A DNA stretch of 64,000 nucleotides from Nonlabens agnitus (GCF_002994045.1 NZ_MQUC01000003.1:968501-1032500); one strand, 5' to 3'. Counted from the stretch's first letter, positions 26,929 to 36,002 are shown. Notes: generated by a model not told the origin, from the sequence alone. Made by a program: numbers and translations.

Positions 26929-27477
26929 TCAAAGATCCTTTTTCATCAACAACATCCCGCGAAATTCTGGTTTCATAGTTGGAGAATCCAGTTGAAAGCG
27001 ACGCTCTGTATAAAACCCCATTTTGGTGTAAAATTTTATGGCAGGTTCTTGGGTATCCATGCATTCCAACCAGACTGATTTTTGCCCTGCAAGCGTGGCT
27101 TGCTGAACCACGTAATTCACTAACAATGCGCCAATACCAGAGCCGTGTGTTGCAGGATCCAGGTATATGCGGTGTAGTTTTGTCACGTTATGATAATGGC
27201 TGTCAGGAAATGGGCAATCAAAGAGATAGCGCAACATTCCCATGACCTCACCTTTATACTCTACAAAATAGTATCTGGCATTTTCTAAGGAAAGTTCGCT
27301 CATCACTTGATCCCGATTGTACTGGGATTCTACATAAGCCTCGCCATTATCTTGCCATAAATGCTGATATACAGGTTTATAAATTAGATGCATCATGCGC
27401 CTTAAACGTTCCTGCTCATCAATGGCGATGGGTAAGAGTTTGATATCTTCATTGAGTTGTAAAGCTTCTCGTTTCAT
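26929..27477 (-). CDS. GNAT-family N-acetyltransferase
   Basis: A 182-residue cytosolic enzyme. The acetyl-CoA pyrophosphate-binding loop is ATHGSGIGALLVNYV (about residues 110-124), preceded by a strand LHRIYLDP. The C-terminal half has the KSVWLECMDTQEPAIKFYTKMGF pattern of GNAT strands 5-6. The acceptor is unknown. Four bases separate it from the SMP-30-like gene upstream, so the two are probably one transcript. Confidence 0.88.
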   Translation of the reverse strand: MKREALQLNEDIKLLPIAIDEQERLRRMMHLIYKPVYQHLWQDNGEAYVESQYNRDQVMSELSLENARYYFVEYKGEVMGMLRYLFDCPFPDSHYHNVTKLHRIYLDPATHGSGIGALLVNYVVQQATLAGQKSVWLECMDTQEPAIKFYTKMGFYTERRFQLDSPTMKPEFRGMLLMKKDL

Positions 27478-27481
27478 ACCA

Positions 27482-28372
27482 TCAGTTTACTTTGTACAGC
27501 TGTACCTTGTTTTGTCGATTGAGTGGTAAGGCCAGAAGTTTTTGATCCCGTAAATAAAGAATATCACCAACACTAGCTTCAGAAGTCATGAAGACTTTGA
27601 CATCACCTAACTTGGAAATTTTGAATATGGTGCCTCTGCGCCAGTCAGAAACCAAAAAATGGGTGTCGTCAAAAACCTGGATACCATCAAGATTTCCCTG
27701 TGGTAGTGCAGTTACCTTATCGATTTTTTGGTTGGTAATGTTAAGTTTAAGCAACCTTCCTTGAGTATTTCCTTCGCTATTTTCAGATCCTGGCAAACCC
27801 CAACCAGCGATGTAAAGGTCATTTTCTACAGCTAATAATCCGTTGGGATTTTCAAGTTCTAGACTAGAAAGCCATTTGGTAAAAACCTTATCAAAATCCA
27901 GACGATAAATGGAAGAACTGCGCATGTCAGAAACATAGACGTTACCTTGATCGTCCACAGCAACATCGTTTAAAAACTGTTCGTCACCTACGGCATATCG
28001 GTTAGAAACTTTTCCAGTTTCTCGGGAGATTTCTACCAGTTCTGTGACATCAGAAACGTAAATGTAATCACCTGATAGAGCAATACCTTTAGGGTTGTTT
28101 AAGCCTGTTGTAAAAGCGTTATCAATGATATTACCTTCCACATCAATTGTGGCAATACCACCATCACCTGGCTCTTGCTCTCCTTGAACTGAGACGTATA
28201 ACCTATTGTAATTAGGATCGTAGGCCACAGATTCGGCATGAGAAAGGTTGGTTGTTTCAGAAATCAGGGTCAATTTGGCGTCCTGTTTGACAGGCATGGT
28301 CATGATGCGTTTCACTGGAGTTTTACAACTGGAAGCCAGCAGGCACAAGACGAGAATTTGGGTCCATTTCAT
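27482..28372 (-). CDS. SMP-30/NHL-type beta-propeller lipoprotein
   Basis: A 296-residue protein with a lipoprotein signal (LCLLASSCKTP). The rest is six-bladed propeller-like (VSVQGEQEPGDGGIATIDVEG, GNVYVSDMRSSSIYRLD, HFLVSDWRRGTIFKIS), as in SMP-30/gluconolactonase and NHL proteins. It is likely a periplasmic sugar-lactone hydrolase or a binding propeller, and the metal ligands cannot be assigned with confidence. The GNAT gene follows 4 bases later. Confidence 0.8.
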   Translation of the reverse strand: MKWTQILVLCLLASSCKTPVKRIMTMPVKQDAKLTLISETTNLSHAESVAYDPNYNRLYVSVQGEQEPGDGGIATIDVEGNIIDNAFTTGLNNPKGIALSGDYIYVSDVTELVEISRETGKVSNRYAVGDEQFLNDVAVDDQGNVYVSDMRSSSIYRLDFDKVFTKWLSSLELENPNGLLAVENDLYIAGWGLPGSENSEGNTQGRLLKLNITNQKIDKVTALPQGNLDGIQVFDDTHFLVSDWRRGTIFKISKLGDVKVFMTSEASVGDILYLRDQKLLALPLNRQNKVQLYKVN

Positions 28373-28451
28373 TAGATCGATCTTAAACTTTAAAAGTAAG
28401 CGGATTCTAGGATAAAAGGGACAGAAATAGATGTGAAATAGCTGGAAAAAT

Positions 28452-28498
28452 AAGTTCGCTTTACTGCCTGATGTTCAAACACGCGCGCAAGCGAGATC
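28452..28498. repeat. Degenerate composite palindrome
   Basis: Arms GTTCGCTTT and CAAGCGA flank CTGCCTG and other sequence. It looks like a decayed copy of the composite element, in the 217-bp spacer before the alcohol dehydrogenase. Nothing else is visible in that spacer. Confidence 0.5.
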
Positions 28499-28589
28499 CC
28501 AATAAACCTTGTTTTACAGTTAAGGTTTTTCAAATTTCAAGTCACATCAGCGGTTCTCTTTGTAACTTAACTTCAAACCAAAAACTATT

Positions 28590-29597
28590 ATGAAAGCAGC
28601 AAGATTTTTAGAACAAGGCGGCGATTTACAAGTCGTTGATATGGACAAACCAACACCAAAAAGTAATGAGATTTTAATAAAAGTCGAAGCATGTGGCGTT
28701 TGTCACAGCGATGTTTTTGTCAAACAAGGTGCAATGGGAAACGAATTTCCTAGAACACCAGGACATGAAGTTGTTGGTATTATCGAAGAGTTGGGCGAAA
28801 ATGTTACCAGTCTTAAGAAAGGACAGCGTGTAGGCATAGGCTGGCATGGTGGCCACTGTTTTACCTGTGATCCCTGTCGACGTGGAAAATTCATTAATTG
28901 TGAAAATGCAAAAGTTTCTGGAATCTCCTATGACGGTGGTTATGCAGAATATATGACGGCACCTTATGAAGCCGCGGCATCCATTCCAGACGAACTTAAA
29001 AGTACCGAAGCGGCACCGTTGCTTTGTGCCGGTATTACGGTTTATAACGGTATGCGCAATGCTGGGTTGAGAGCTGGAGACACCGTAGCCGTGCAAGGAA
29101 TAGGTGGTTTAGGTCACCTTGCCATTCAATATGCCAACAAAATGGGAATGCGTACCATCGCCATTTCTACCAGTGAGGATAAAAAGAAACTAGCTTTAGA
29201 ATTAGGTGCTCACGAGTTTATCGCAACAGATGATGTGGATGCTGTAGAAAAGCTACAAGAATTGGGTGGAGCCGACTTAATCGTTGCTACCGCACCACAT
29301 GCTGACGCTATCTCGAGCATCGTTGATGGCCTCGCCATGGATGGTACGATGTTGCTTATTGCAGCGACCGCTGATAATGTGGAAGTATCACCCATGCAAC
29401 TGCTTCAAGCACGTAAAAGTCTGAAAGGATGGCCTAGTGGTACGGCGCCAGATAGTGAGGATACGCTTAACTTTAGCGCGATGACAGGCACCAAACCTAT
29501 GATTGAAGAGTTTGCTTTGAAGGATGCTAAAGAAGCCTTTGAAAAAATGATGAATAACGAGACCAGATTCAGAGCGGTGCTCAATATGAGTTTATAG
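28590..29597 (+). CDS. Zinc-dependent alcohol dehydrogenase (MDR)
   Basis: A 335-residue cytosolic enzyme oxidising an alcohol or reducing an aldehyde with NAD(P). The catalytic zinc region is ACGVCHSD followed by GHEVVG (about residues 32-67). The structural zinc loop CFTCDPCRRGKFINC has the expected four cysteines. The Rossmann motif is VQGIGGLGHLAIQYA (about 170-184). It resembles AdhP/AdhA-type enzymes. A second dehydrogenase of the same superfamily starts at 63682. A terminator follows. Confidence 0.92.
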   Translation: MKAARFLEQGGDLQVVDMDKPTPKSNEILIKVEACGVCHSDVFVKQGAMGNEFPRTPGHEVVGIIEELGENVTSLKKGQRVGIGWHGGHCFTCDPCRRGKFINCENAKVSGISYDGGYAEYMTAPYEAAASIPDELKSTEAAPLLCAGITVYNGMRNAGLRAGDTVAVQGIGGLGHLAIQYANKMGMRTIAISTSEDKKKLALELGAHEFIATDDVDAVEKLQELGGADLIVATAPHADAISSIVDGLAMDGTMLLIAATADNVEVSPMQLLQARKSLKGWPSGTAPDSEDTLNFSAMTGTKPMIEEFALKDAKEAFEKMMNNETRFRAVLNMSL

Positions 29598-29622
29598 ATA
29601 GACCTTGTTTATTTTCTAAATA

Positions 29623-29656
29623 AAAAAGCCCAATCATTATTGATTGGGCTTTTTAG
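29623..29656. terminator. Bidirectional terminator between adh and endonuclease
   Basis: A 14-bp stem, AAAAAGCCCAATCA (29623-29636) with TGATTGGGCTTTTT (29641-29654), has A-rich and T-rich flanks on both sides, fitting the two convergent genes. Confidence 0.93.
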
Positions 29657-29672
29657 TTTTATATCTCTTAAC

Positions 29673-30758
29673 TTATTTCACGATCACCTTAAAAGTCTTG
29701 CTGGCTAAGTTTGAATTCAACTTCACAAAATATACACCTGTACCGTTAATTTCAAATGCGTTGCCTTCCAAAGTTTGATTTGCCTTCACCATTCTTCCTG
29801 ACACATCAAACACTGAAATTGTTACCGATTCTTGCAAATCGATGATTTGAAATCTACCAGTGGATGGATTAGGGAAAATGTTTACTCTAGCAAAGGAATT
29901 GTCGCTGGTAGATGCAGTTGTAGTCCAGATCTGATTGACCCAATCTGGATTATCTATAAATGGATTGCGATTGTTCTGATATTCAAAAACATCATTGTTG
30001 CGATCTTGCTCACGCTGGTTTACAGGATCTTCATTGTGCCATTTTACCATTAGATCGATGAACCATTGCTCATACCATTGATTCTTGTTGGGTCCACCAC
30101 GTGGATCGCTTACATTAGAATCCTTATCATCCCAGGAGCTGTCGTCCCAGTTGTCTTCATATCGGGTAGCAAAATACAATAGGCTTCGTGCGATGTCTCC
30201 TTTAAATTCATCGATAGGTTCAAATACGGTTTGTGTAAATCCTGGAGTAGCAGATGGTCCTACCTTACTGCCGTTGCGCGAGGTAAAGGTTGGGTTGTTC
30301 ACTTCGCCAAAAGGAAAGTTACTACGTCTTCCATTCACTTGACCGTCTGTAGGTACGACGTGGTGCGCATCGTTGCGCATGATGTCCTCTTGATTAAAAA
30401 AACCTTGTGGATATAGGTGCTCGCGATTGTAGCAGCCACCTTCATTGGCACTTACATTCCCGCAATTATCGTTGAAGGAGTACACATAAGGATCTGGCCC
30501 ATCAGGATTTTCAGAATACATGTCCAGAATGGTGAACGATTGATTGTCATCGTAGTAATCATCGTTGTCAGATGTTTGGTATAGATCAATAAGATCACCA
30601 TACGACTGTCCATTAAAACCGTTGGTAATGATTTCCTTAAGTTCGGTTTTGAGTTCGTAGCCAGTTAGGCCTTGAGCGCGGCTGTAATAACCTTCTGGCG
30701 GTTGTGCAGCACCTAGAACAACATTTAGAAATAGGGTAGAGAGTAATGCTATTCTCAT
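29673..30758 (-). CDS. Secreted endonuclease I with T9SS sorting domain
   Basis: A 361-residue exported nuclease. A signal peptide (MRIALLSTLFLNVVLGAAQ) is followed by an EndA/NucM domain at about residues 20-270. The His-Me motif is REHLYPQGFF...DAHHVVPTDGQVNGRRSNFPFGE (about residues 117-155), with the catalytic His and Mg-binding Asn region. The last 75 residues (NIFPNPSTGRFQI to KTFKVIVK) are a T9SS type A tail. It probably degrades extracellular DNA for nutrients or in biofilm. Confidence 0.93.
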   Translation of the reverse strand: MRIALLSTLFLNVVLGAAQPPEGYYSRAQGLTGYELKTELKEIITNGFNGQSYGDLIDLYQTSDNDDYYDDNQSFTILDMYSENPDGPDPYVYSFNDNCGNVSANEGGCYNREHLYPQGFFNQEDIMRNDAHHVVPTDGQVNGRRSNFPFGEVNNPTFTSRNGSKVGPSATPGFTQTVFEPIDEFKGDIARSLLYFATRYEDNWDDSSWDDKDSNVSDPRGGPNKNQWYEQWFIDLMVKWHNEDPVNQREQDRNNDVFEYQNNRNPFIDNPDWVNQIWTTTASTSDNSFARVNIFPNPSTGRFQIIDLQESVTISVFDVSGRMVKANQTLEGNAFEINGTGVYFVKLNSNLASKTFKVIVK

Positions 30759-30770
30759 AGGGGAACAAGT

Positions 30771-31985
30771 TTATTTTTTCTTTTTCATCAAGGCCATGTA
30801 AAACCCATCAAATCCGTCTTTGTGAGCCATTAACGACTGGGAATCTAACAACTCAAAATCAGCTCCAGATTCAGAATTCAAAAAAGTCTCGACCTGTTTG
30901 TCATTCTCTGATGGTAGAATGGAGCAGGTAGCATATACCATCATGCCTTCTGGTTTTACAACACGACTGTAGGATTGTAGAATCTCCTGTTGCGTTTTTC
31001 TTATGTTATCCAAGAATTCCGGTTCCAGTTTCCATTTGGCATCAGGATTTCTGCGTAATACGCCTAGACCACTACAAGGTGCATCTATGACAAGTCGGTC
31101 CATCTTTCCATCCAATTTTTTGATCACTTTAGTCGAGTCAATCAATCGGGTTTCTATGTTGTGGGCACCAGCACGACGTGCGCGACGCTTTAGCTCGTTA
31201 AGTTTACCGTTGTAAATATCTGTAGAGATGATCTGACCCTTATTTTCCATCAAAGCTGCGAGGTGCAATGATTTGCCTCCAGCACCAGCACAAGAATCCA
31301 TGACACGCATGCCTGGTTCTACTTGAGCAAAAGGAGCAATGGTCTGTGATCCAGCATCTTGTACTTCAAAAAGACCGTTTTGGAATAATTCGGTTTGAAA
31401 AACGTTGGCACGTTCTTTAAGAATCAAGGCATCTGGAAAACGCTCGTCTGTAGTCGTTGCTATTTCTAGCGCGAGTAATTTTTCCTGTAGTGTTTTAACG
31501 TCTGTTTGAAGTGTGTTGGCACGCAGTACTACATCAGCTTGCTGGTTAAGGGCGCTTATTTCTTTGTTCCACAATTCCTCGCCCAGTTCTTCTTTACCCA
31601 TTTCATCCATCCAGTCTGGAATGGATTCACGGTATTTGGTTATGGCTGATAGTTCGTCAAATTTTCCTTTGATGCGTCGTACCGGTGTGTTGTAATATTC
31701 TTCCCATGCAGGAACATCATGCCCTTTAAGCACAATCCATACGGCAGTCATGCGCCATAAATCTGCTGGTTTAAATGGCTCTTTGACATTTGCAATAGCT
31801 GCATAGAGTCGCTTGTAGCGCACGATGTCATAAGTCGTCTCTGCAATAAAACCACGGTCTCTAGAACCCCATCGCGTGTCCCTTTTAAGAATGCGCTGTA
31901 TGGCTTGATCGGCATATTTGCCGTCATTAAATATGTTGTGTAAGGCATCGACCGTTGCCTGAAGTAAATTGTGGTGAAATCTCAT
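30771..31985 (-). CDS. RsmB/NOL1-type RNA cytosine methyltransferase
   Basis: About 404 residues from ATG 31985. The frame extends to an ATG at 32000, but a promoter-like TATTTTTG overlaps that region. The N-terminal NusB-like domain is followed by a class I SAM fold (MRVMDSCAGAGGKSLHLAAL). Also seen are DAPCSGLGVLRRNPD (the conserved Cys of motif IV) and YATCSILPSEN (the nucleophilic Cys of motif VI). The enzyme makes 5-methylcytosine in rRNA or tRNA. The exact RNA target is not certain. Confidence 0.9.
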   Translation of the reverse strand: MRFHHNLLQATVDALHNIFNDGKYADQAIQRILKRDTRWGSRDRGFIAETTYDIVRYKRLYAAIANVKEPFKPADLWRMTAVWIVLKGHDVPAWEEYYNTPVRRIKGKFDELSAITKYRESIPDWMDEMGKEELGEELWNKEISALNQQADVVLRANTLQTDVKTLQEKLLALEIATTTDERFPDALILKERANVFQTELFQNGLFEVQDAGSQTIAPFAQVEPGMRVMDSCAGAGGKSLHLAALMENKGQIISTDIYNGKLNELKRRARRAGAHNIETRLIDSTKVIKKLDGKMDRLVIDAPCSGLGVLRRNPDAKWKLEPEFLDNIRKTQQEILQSYSRVVKPEGMMVYATCSILPSENDKQVETFLNSESGADFELLDSQSLMAHKDGFDGFYMALMKKKK

Positions 31986-31989
31986 GCTG

Positions 31990-31997
31990 CAAAAATA
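31990..31997 (-). promoter_or_regulatory. -7-like TATTTTTG four bases before the methyltransferase ATG
   Basis: Minus-strand TAnnTTTG match at 31997-31990, ending 4 bases before ATG 31985. It would give a leaderless or near-leaderless mRNA. Confidence 0.4.
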
Positions 31998-32043
31998 CAT
32001 TTATCTCATCGCTCTTAAAGTTATTAAAAGGTTGTTTTTGTAA

Positions 32044-32061
32044 TCGCTTTCGCGAAAGCGA
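32044..32061. repeat. Palindromic repeat (18 bp)
   Basis: Core at 32046-32059, in the 114-bp divergent gap between the methyltransferase and the BNR-repeat lipoprotein. Confidence 0.93.
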
Positions 32062-32099
32062 ACTATTCCTCAACTTTACCATCCATTTCAATCCTATTC

Positions 32100-33158
32100 A
32101 TGAGAAAGATCTTCTTATTTCTATTGCCAGGTTTATTACTGTCCTGCAAGAACGACTCAACTTCCAATTATCAGTCACCCAAGGATGTTTCCATACAATT
32201 GGAACCTTTATCTACAGATACATTGAGCGTTAGGGCGCTGGATGTGAAGGATGGCACCTTTTGGTTTGCAGGTAATCGCAGCACTTACGGTTCTTTCCAT
32301 GACACTTTAGGGAGCATTCAAAAAGGTCGTGTGGTATATAACGGCAACGATCAATTGGAATTTAGATCCATCGCGGTTACTGCCGATTACACCTTTATCC
32401 TTACGGCTGGAAATCCCGCTTTGATCTATAGGATATCGCACCAAAACGATTCACTGGCGCTGGTGTATGAAGAATCTGGTGAGAAGGTATTTTACGACAG
32501 CATGAAATTTTGGAACGACATGGACGGTATTGCCATGGGCGACCCGCAGGAAGATTGTTTTACGGTACTAACCACCACCGATGGCGGCGATACTTGGTCC
32601 AAGATAACTTGCGATAAATTACCTACAATAGTAGAAGGAGAAGCGGCTTATGCGGCCAGCAACTCAAACATTGCCTTACAAGGTGAGCATATATGGATCG
32701 CAACAGGTGGCCAGGCGGCTAGAGTATTGTACAGTCCAGATCACGGGAAATCCTGGGAAGTTCAAGAAACGCCTATGACGAGCGGTGGCGAAATGACTGG
32801 TATCTATGCGTTAGATTTTTATGACGAAAACCTAGGAGTTATGATAGGCGGCGATTGGAATGCAAAGGATAATAAGATTGCCAATAAGGCGATTACCCGC
32901 GATGGCGGTAAAACTTGGAAGCTCATCGCCGACGGTAATGGTCCTGGTTATTGCAGCGACATTGCTTTTGTGCCTCAAACAGGTGGTAACGAGCTTATCG
33001 CTGTAGGTAGCCCTGGAATATGGTGGAGCGGCAATCAAGGCCAAGACTGGAAACAGTTATCAACTACTGGTTTTTACACCATTGCGATGACCAATGATCA
33101 GAAAGGACTGTTAGCAGGAAACAACCAGATCAGCCGATTTGAACTTTATCGAAAATAG
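32100..33158 (+). CDS. BNR/Ycf48-like beta-propeller lipoprotein
   Basis: A 352-residue protein with a lipoprotein leader (LLPGLLLSCKND). Several Asp-box/BNR repeats are seen (TTDGGDTWSKI, SPDHGKSWEV, TRDGGKTWKLI, GNQGQDWKQL), giving a sialidase- or Ycf48-like propeller. Database neighbours are often called 'oxidoreductase' or glycosyl-hydrolase-like without evidence. The catalytic residues of sialidase are not evident, so it may be a scaffold. Tandem terminators follow. Confidence 0.82.
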   Translation: MRKIFLFLLPGLLLSCKNDSTSNYQSPKDVSIQLEPLSTDTLSVRALDVKDGTFWFAGNRSTYGSFHDTLGSIQKGRVVYNGNDQLEFRSIAVTADYTFILTAGNPALIYRISHQNDSLALVYEESGEKVFYDSMKFWNDMDGIAMGDPQEDCFTVLTTTDGGDTWSKITCDKLPTIVEGEAAYAASNSNIALQGEHIWIATGGQAARVLYSPDHGKSWEVQETPMTSGGEMTGIYALDFYDENLGVMIGGDWNAKDNKIANKAITRDGGKTWKLIADGNGPGYCSDIAFVPQTGGNELIAVGSPGIWWSGNQGQDWKQLSTTGFYTIAMTNDQKGLLAGNNQISRFELYRK

Positions 33159-33223
33159 GCTATCGATAAACTGCATTTTTAGCTAAATTTCAAACAATTG
33201 ATAAACAGGTTGTTATATTTTAA

Positions 33224-33297
33224 AAACCGTTATAAGGATAAATTAACAAGTTCTAGAGCTTCTAAATTGAATCGACGTATTACATTTATAACGGTTT
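33224..33297. repeat. 12-bp inverted repeats 50 bp apart
   Basis: AAACCGTTATAA (33224-33235) and TTATAACGGTTT (33286-33297) are perfect inverted copies in an AT-rich noncoding stretch. No coding frame lies between them and no target-site duplication is visible. Confidence 0.7.
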
Positions 33298-33343
33298 AAG
33301 TAAATAAGCAATCAATCTGAAAATTTGTTGTTTATTAAAATAT

Positions 33344-33390
33344 AGCGGTGGAGATCGCTAGTAAAAAGAGCGGTGGAGATCGCTCTTTTT
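33344..33390. terminator. Tandem duplicated hairpins; second is a terminator
   Basis: The 15-base segment GCGGTGGAGATCGCT occurs at 33345-33359 and again at 33370-33384. The second copy is extended by AAAAGA/TCTTTT arms with an eight-T tail. It serves convergent genes on both sides. Confidence 0.85.
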
Positions 33391-33409
33391 TTTATGGAGT
33401 AAATTCAGA

Positions 33410-34363
33410 TTATTTCACCGAGTTCAAGATCTCGTTGACAGCGATCTGATAATTTTTTGTATTTCCAGCTTTCTTGATCTTTTTAAAAGTCTTTTGTGGG
33501 TTGTCAAATTGCTCTGCAAAATAGCCCCAGAATCCTTGCATCTTCATTTTTATGGGCGTTGGCCCTTGAAGAAACGCATCGTATTGCGTGAAGATCTGAT
33601 CGTGAAACGCCCTGAATCGTTCCCAACGATCTGATGGGTGTTCATGAATATTTTGCTTGATCATGAGCGGCAAATAAGGATCTGCGATGAGTCCGCGGCC
33701 TATCATGAAATGTTCAATGCTGGGAAAGCGATCCAGTCGCTGTTGAAATATCTCTACCGTGGTGATGTCACCATTGTAGTATAAGGTATGCGGCGATTGC
33801 TCTATGCATTTTTCAAAAGCATCCAGATGCACGCCACCTTTATATAGCTGCTGACCCGTACGAGCGTGGACAGCAATACTTTTAAGCGGATATTTTTTGA
33901 GCGTATCAAACGCTTCTAGAATTTCGGTAGTCTCGTGATAGCCCAAACGCATCTTCATGGATATGGTCACATCGGTTTCTGCATGAACTCTTTCGAGAAT
34001 TTGGTTAATGCCTTCATGGTTGCAGATAAGTCCAGATCCCATACCGCGTTTGGTCACCATAGGATAGGGACAACCTAGATTCCAGTTAAGCTCGTTGTAG
34101 CCCAAGGATTTGATATAATTTGCTGCCAGCAGAAACTCATCTGCATCTGCCGTCATGACTTGTGGGATCAGTTCAGGAACCTGATTGTTCTCTGGATCTA
34201 GATCTCTTTGATAGGAAGATTTGATTTCCAGTTTCCCATTGAATCTTATGTAGGGTGCATAAAAGGTATCAATACCACCATAAAATTCATGCAACGCATT
34301 ACGGAATCTAAAATCGGTAAAGCCTTGTAATGGTGAGGAAAGTAGTTTGAAATCGCGCATCAA
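33410..34363 (-). CDS. tRNA-dihydrouridine synthase family protein (DusC-like)
   Basis: A 317-residue FMN enzyme that reduces uridine in tRNA D-loops. It has LLSSPLQGFTDFRFR at the N terminus (FMN-binding), the catalytic Cys in NLGCPYPMVTKRGMGSGL (about residues 95-112), and later VHARTG and YYNGDITT plus IGRGLIADP (phosphate binding). Its start overlaps the stop of the preceding solute-binding protein by four bases. This couples two functionally unrelated genes. Confidence 0.93.
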   Translation of the reverse strand: MMRDFKLLSSPLQGFTDFRFRNALHEFYGGIDTFYAPYIRFNGKLEIKSSYQRDLDPENNQVPELIPQVMTADADEFLLAANYIKSLGYNELNWNLGCPYPMVTKRGMGSGLICNHEGINQILERVHAETDVTISMKMRLGYHETTEILEAFDTLKKYPLKSIAVHARTGQQLYKGGVHLDAFEKCIEQSPHTLYYNGDITTVEIFQQRLDRFPSIEHFMIGRGLIADPYLPLMIKQNIHEHPSDRWERFRAFHDQIFTQYDAFLQGPTPIKMKMQGFWGYFAEQFDNPQKTFKKIKKAGNTKNYQIAVNEILNSVK

Positions 34364-35997
34364 TGGGCTGTTTTATACACTCTAGTCAAATCCAAAATAT
34401 TGATCCCATTGGTTTCCAGTCCATAAACATTCTTGCTGATGAACCTTACGCTCTGGTCATAATATAAAGGAACGATCGCAGCCTGATCAATGATTAGCGA
34501 ATCCATTTGAACGTATAGACGTTCACGTGAATTAGGATCTGGATTTGCTAGCGCCTGCTCATAAAGGCGATCATAAGCCTCGCTGGAGAAATGCGTATAA
34601 TTCGGCCCGTTGGGCGCAAAGTTGTCAGAATAAAATAGGGAAAGGTAGTTTTCAGCATCTGGATAATCGGCTATCCAGCTGGATCTGAAAATATCCAATT
34701 GACCTGCACTGCGCGCTTGTCGCAAGGTTGATGGTGGCATTACTTCTACGTTGACCTGAATGCCTATTTTCTCTAATTCCTTTTGAATGTATTCGCACAA
34801 ATCCAGATAATTTGCATTCGTACTTATCACCACTTGCGGATTTTCATCACCCGTTTCCTGACGGTACTCGTTCACTAATTTTTGAGCCTCTACTGGATCA
34901 TATTCAAAACCTTCCACCTGTCCGCCAGCGGGTAATCCTGCTGGAATAAAACCTTTTGTGGCAGGTGTGCCTATGTTGTTTCTCAAGTATTTGATCATTT
35001 GAACCCGATCAAAGCCCAGATTAATAGCGCGCCTCAACTTCAAACTTTGTAATTCTGGTGTGTCACTATCCAGTTGTAGGCCTAGATATTCTGTATTGAG
35101 AAACGGAGCTTTAATCATATTCACACTGGACGCATAAGCAGGTTTTAAATCACCTTGAGTGGTTAGCAACTCGTCCTTGTAACTGGGATCCAATGCATTT
35201 ATAAAGTCCAGATTACCTTGGGCAAACTCCAGAAATTCGGACTGCTTATCATTTTTAAATGTGATTGCCACAGCTTCCAGATAGGGCAGTGGTGCTCCTT
35301 TTTCATCACGTTCAAAGTAATGATCGTTGCGTCGCAGCACCAGTTTGACATTTTCTTCCCAGCGCTTCATGTAGAATGGTCCAGTGCCTATGGGATTGGA
35401 ACGCCGGTCGTAGTCATCCACTAATCGTGAAGCTTCTGGAATGACCGAGCAATACTTCATCGTCAACAATCCTAAAAATGCTGGAAACGGTTGTTTCAAT
35501 TCTATAACTAACTCGTTGGAAGATGTTGCCTTGATTTGTTTGACATTGCTCATGACCCATGCGCCAGGCGAGGCAACGCTGGGATCTGTAAGTCGTTCCA
35601 AAGCATATTTAAAATCGGCTGCGGTTACTTTGTGTAGTGATGTTGAAGTTGTATTCGCTTTCGCGCCTGCCTGCCGATCAGGCAGGAAAGCGAAATTATC
35701 ATGAAAATAAATGCTGTCCTTTAATCTAAAGCTATAGGTAAGACCATTGCTGCTAACCTCCCATGAATCAGCTATATCTGGAACCACTTGAAGATTGTTG
35801 TCTAGTTTGACCAAACCATTATACATCAAGTTACAGGCCCAAATGTTGCGTTGATCCTTTGAAAAAGCAGGGTCCAGACTTGTGATATTGGCATGCTCAT
35901 TATAACGGAAAACAGTCGTAGAATCAATCTGATCTGAACCTTCAGAACAGGCAATAATCAAAACGTAAAAAAGTAGGAGAGACCACCATCGATTCAT
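34360..35997 (-). CDS. Oligopeptide-type (family 5) solute-binding lipoprotein
   Basis: A 545-residue lipoprotein (YVLIIACSEGSDQ) of the SBP_bac_5 family that binds peptides, opines or nickel complexes for ABC import. The domain markers include NIWACNLMYNGLVKLDNNLQVVPDIADSWEVS near the N terminus and YLGLQLDSDTPELQSLKLRRAINLGFDR. No permease or ATPase genes lie nearby, so it is an orphan or works with remote genes. Residues 102-114, FAFLPDRQAGAKA, are encoded by a composite palindrome with a 7-residue insertion. Confidence 0.9.
   Translation of the reverse strand: MNRWWSLLLFYVLIIACSEGSDQIDSTTVFRYNEHANITSLDPAFSKDQRNIWACNLMYNGLVKLDNNLQVVPDIADSWEVSSNGLTYSFRLKDSIYFHDNFAFLPDRQAGAKANTTSTSLHKVTAADFKYALERLTDPSVASPGAWVMSNVKQIKATSSNELVIELKQPFPAFLGLLTMKYCSVIPEASRLVDDYDRRSNPIGTGPFYMKRWEENVKLVLRRNDHYFERDEKGAPLPYLEAVAITFKNDKQSEFLEFAQGNLDFINALDPSYKDELLTTQGDLKPAYASSVNMIKAPFLNTEYLGLQLDSDTPELQSLKLRRAINLGFDRVQMIKYLRNNIGTPATKGFIPAGLPAGGQVEGFEYDPVEAQKLVNEYRQETGDENPQVVISTNANYLDLCEYIQKELEKIGIQVNVEVMPPSTLRQARSAGQLDIFRSSWIADYPDAENYLSLFYSDNFAPNGPNYTHFSSEAYDRLYEQALANPDPNSRERLYVQMDSLIIDQAAIVPLYYDQSVRFISKNVYGLETNGINILDLTRVYKTAH
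35654..35695. repeat. Composite palindrome inside the solute-binding gene
   Basis: Left arm TTCGCTTTCGCG, insert at 35666-35686 (CCTGCCTG-N5-CAGGCAGG), right arm AAAGCGAA. The 21-bp insert is a multiple of three and keeps the reading frame. Confidence 0.93.
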
Positions 35998-36002
35998 GGC
36001 AG

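Noticed and set aside
31986..32000. Upstream ATG at 32000 for the RNA methyltransferase
   Set aside because: A TATTTTTG element overlaps it, and ATG 31985 (MRFHHN) gives the expected N terminus.
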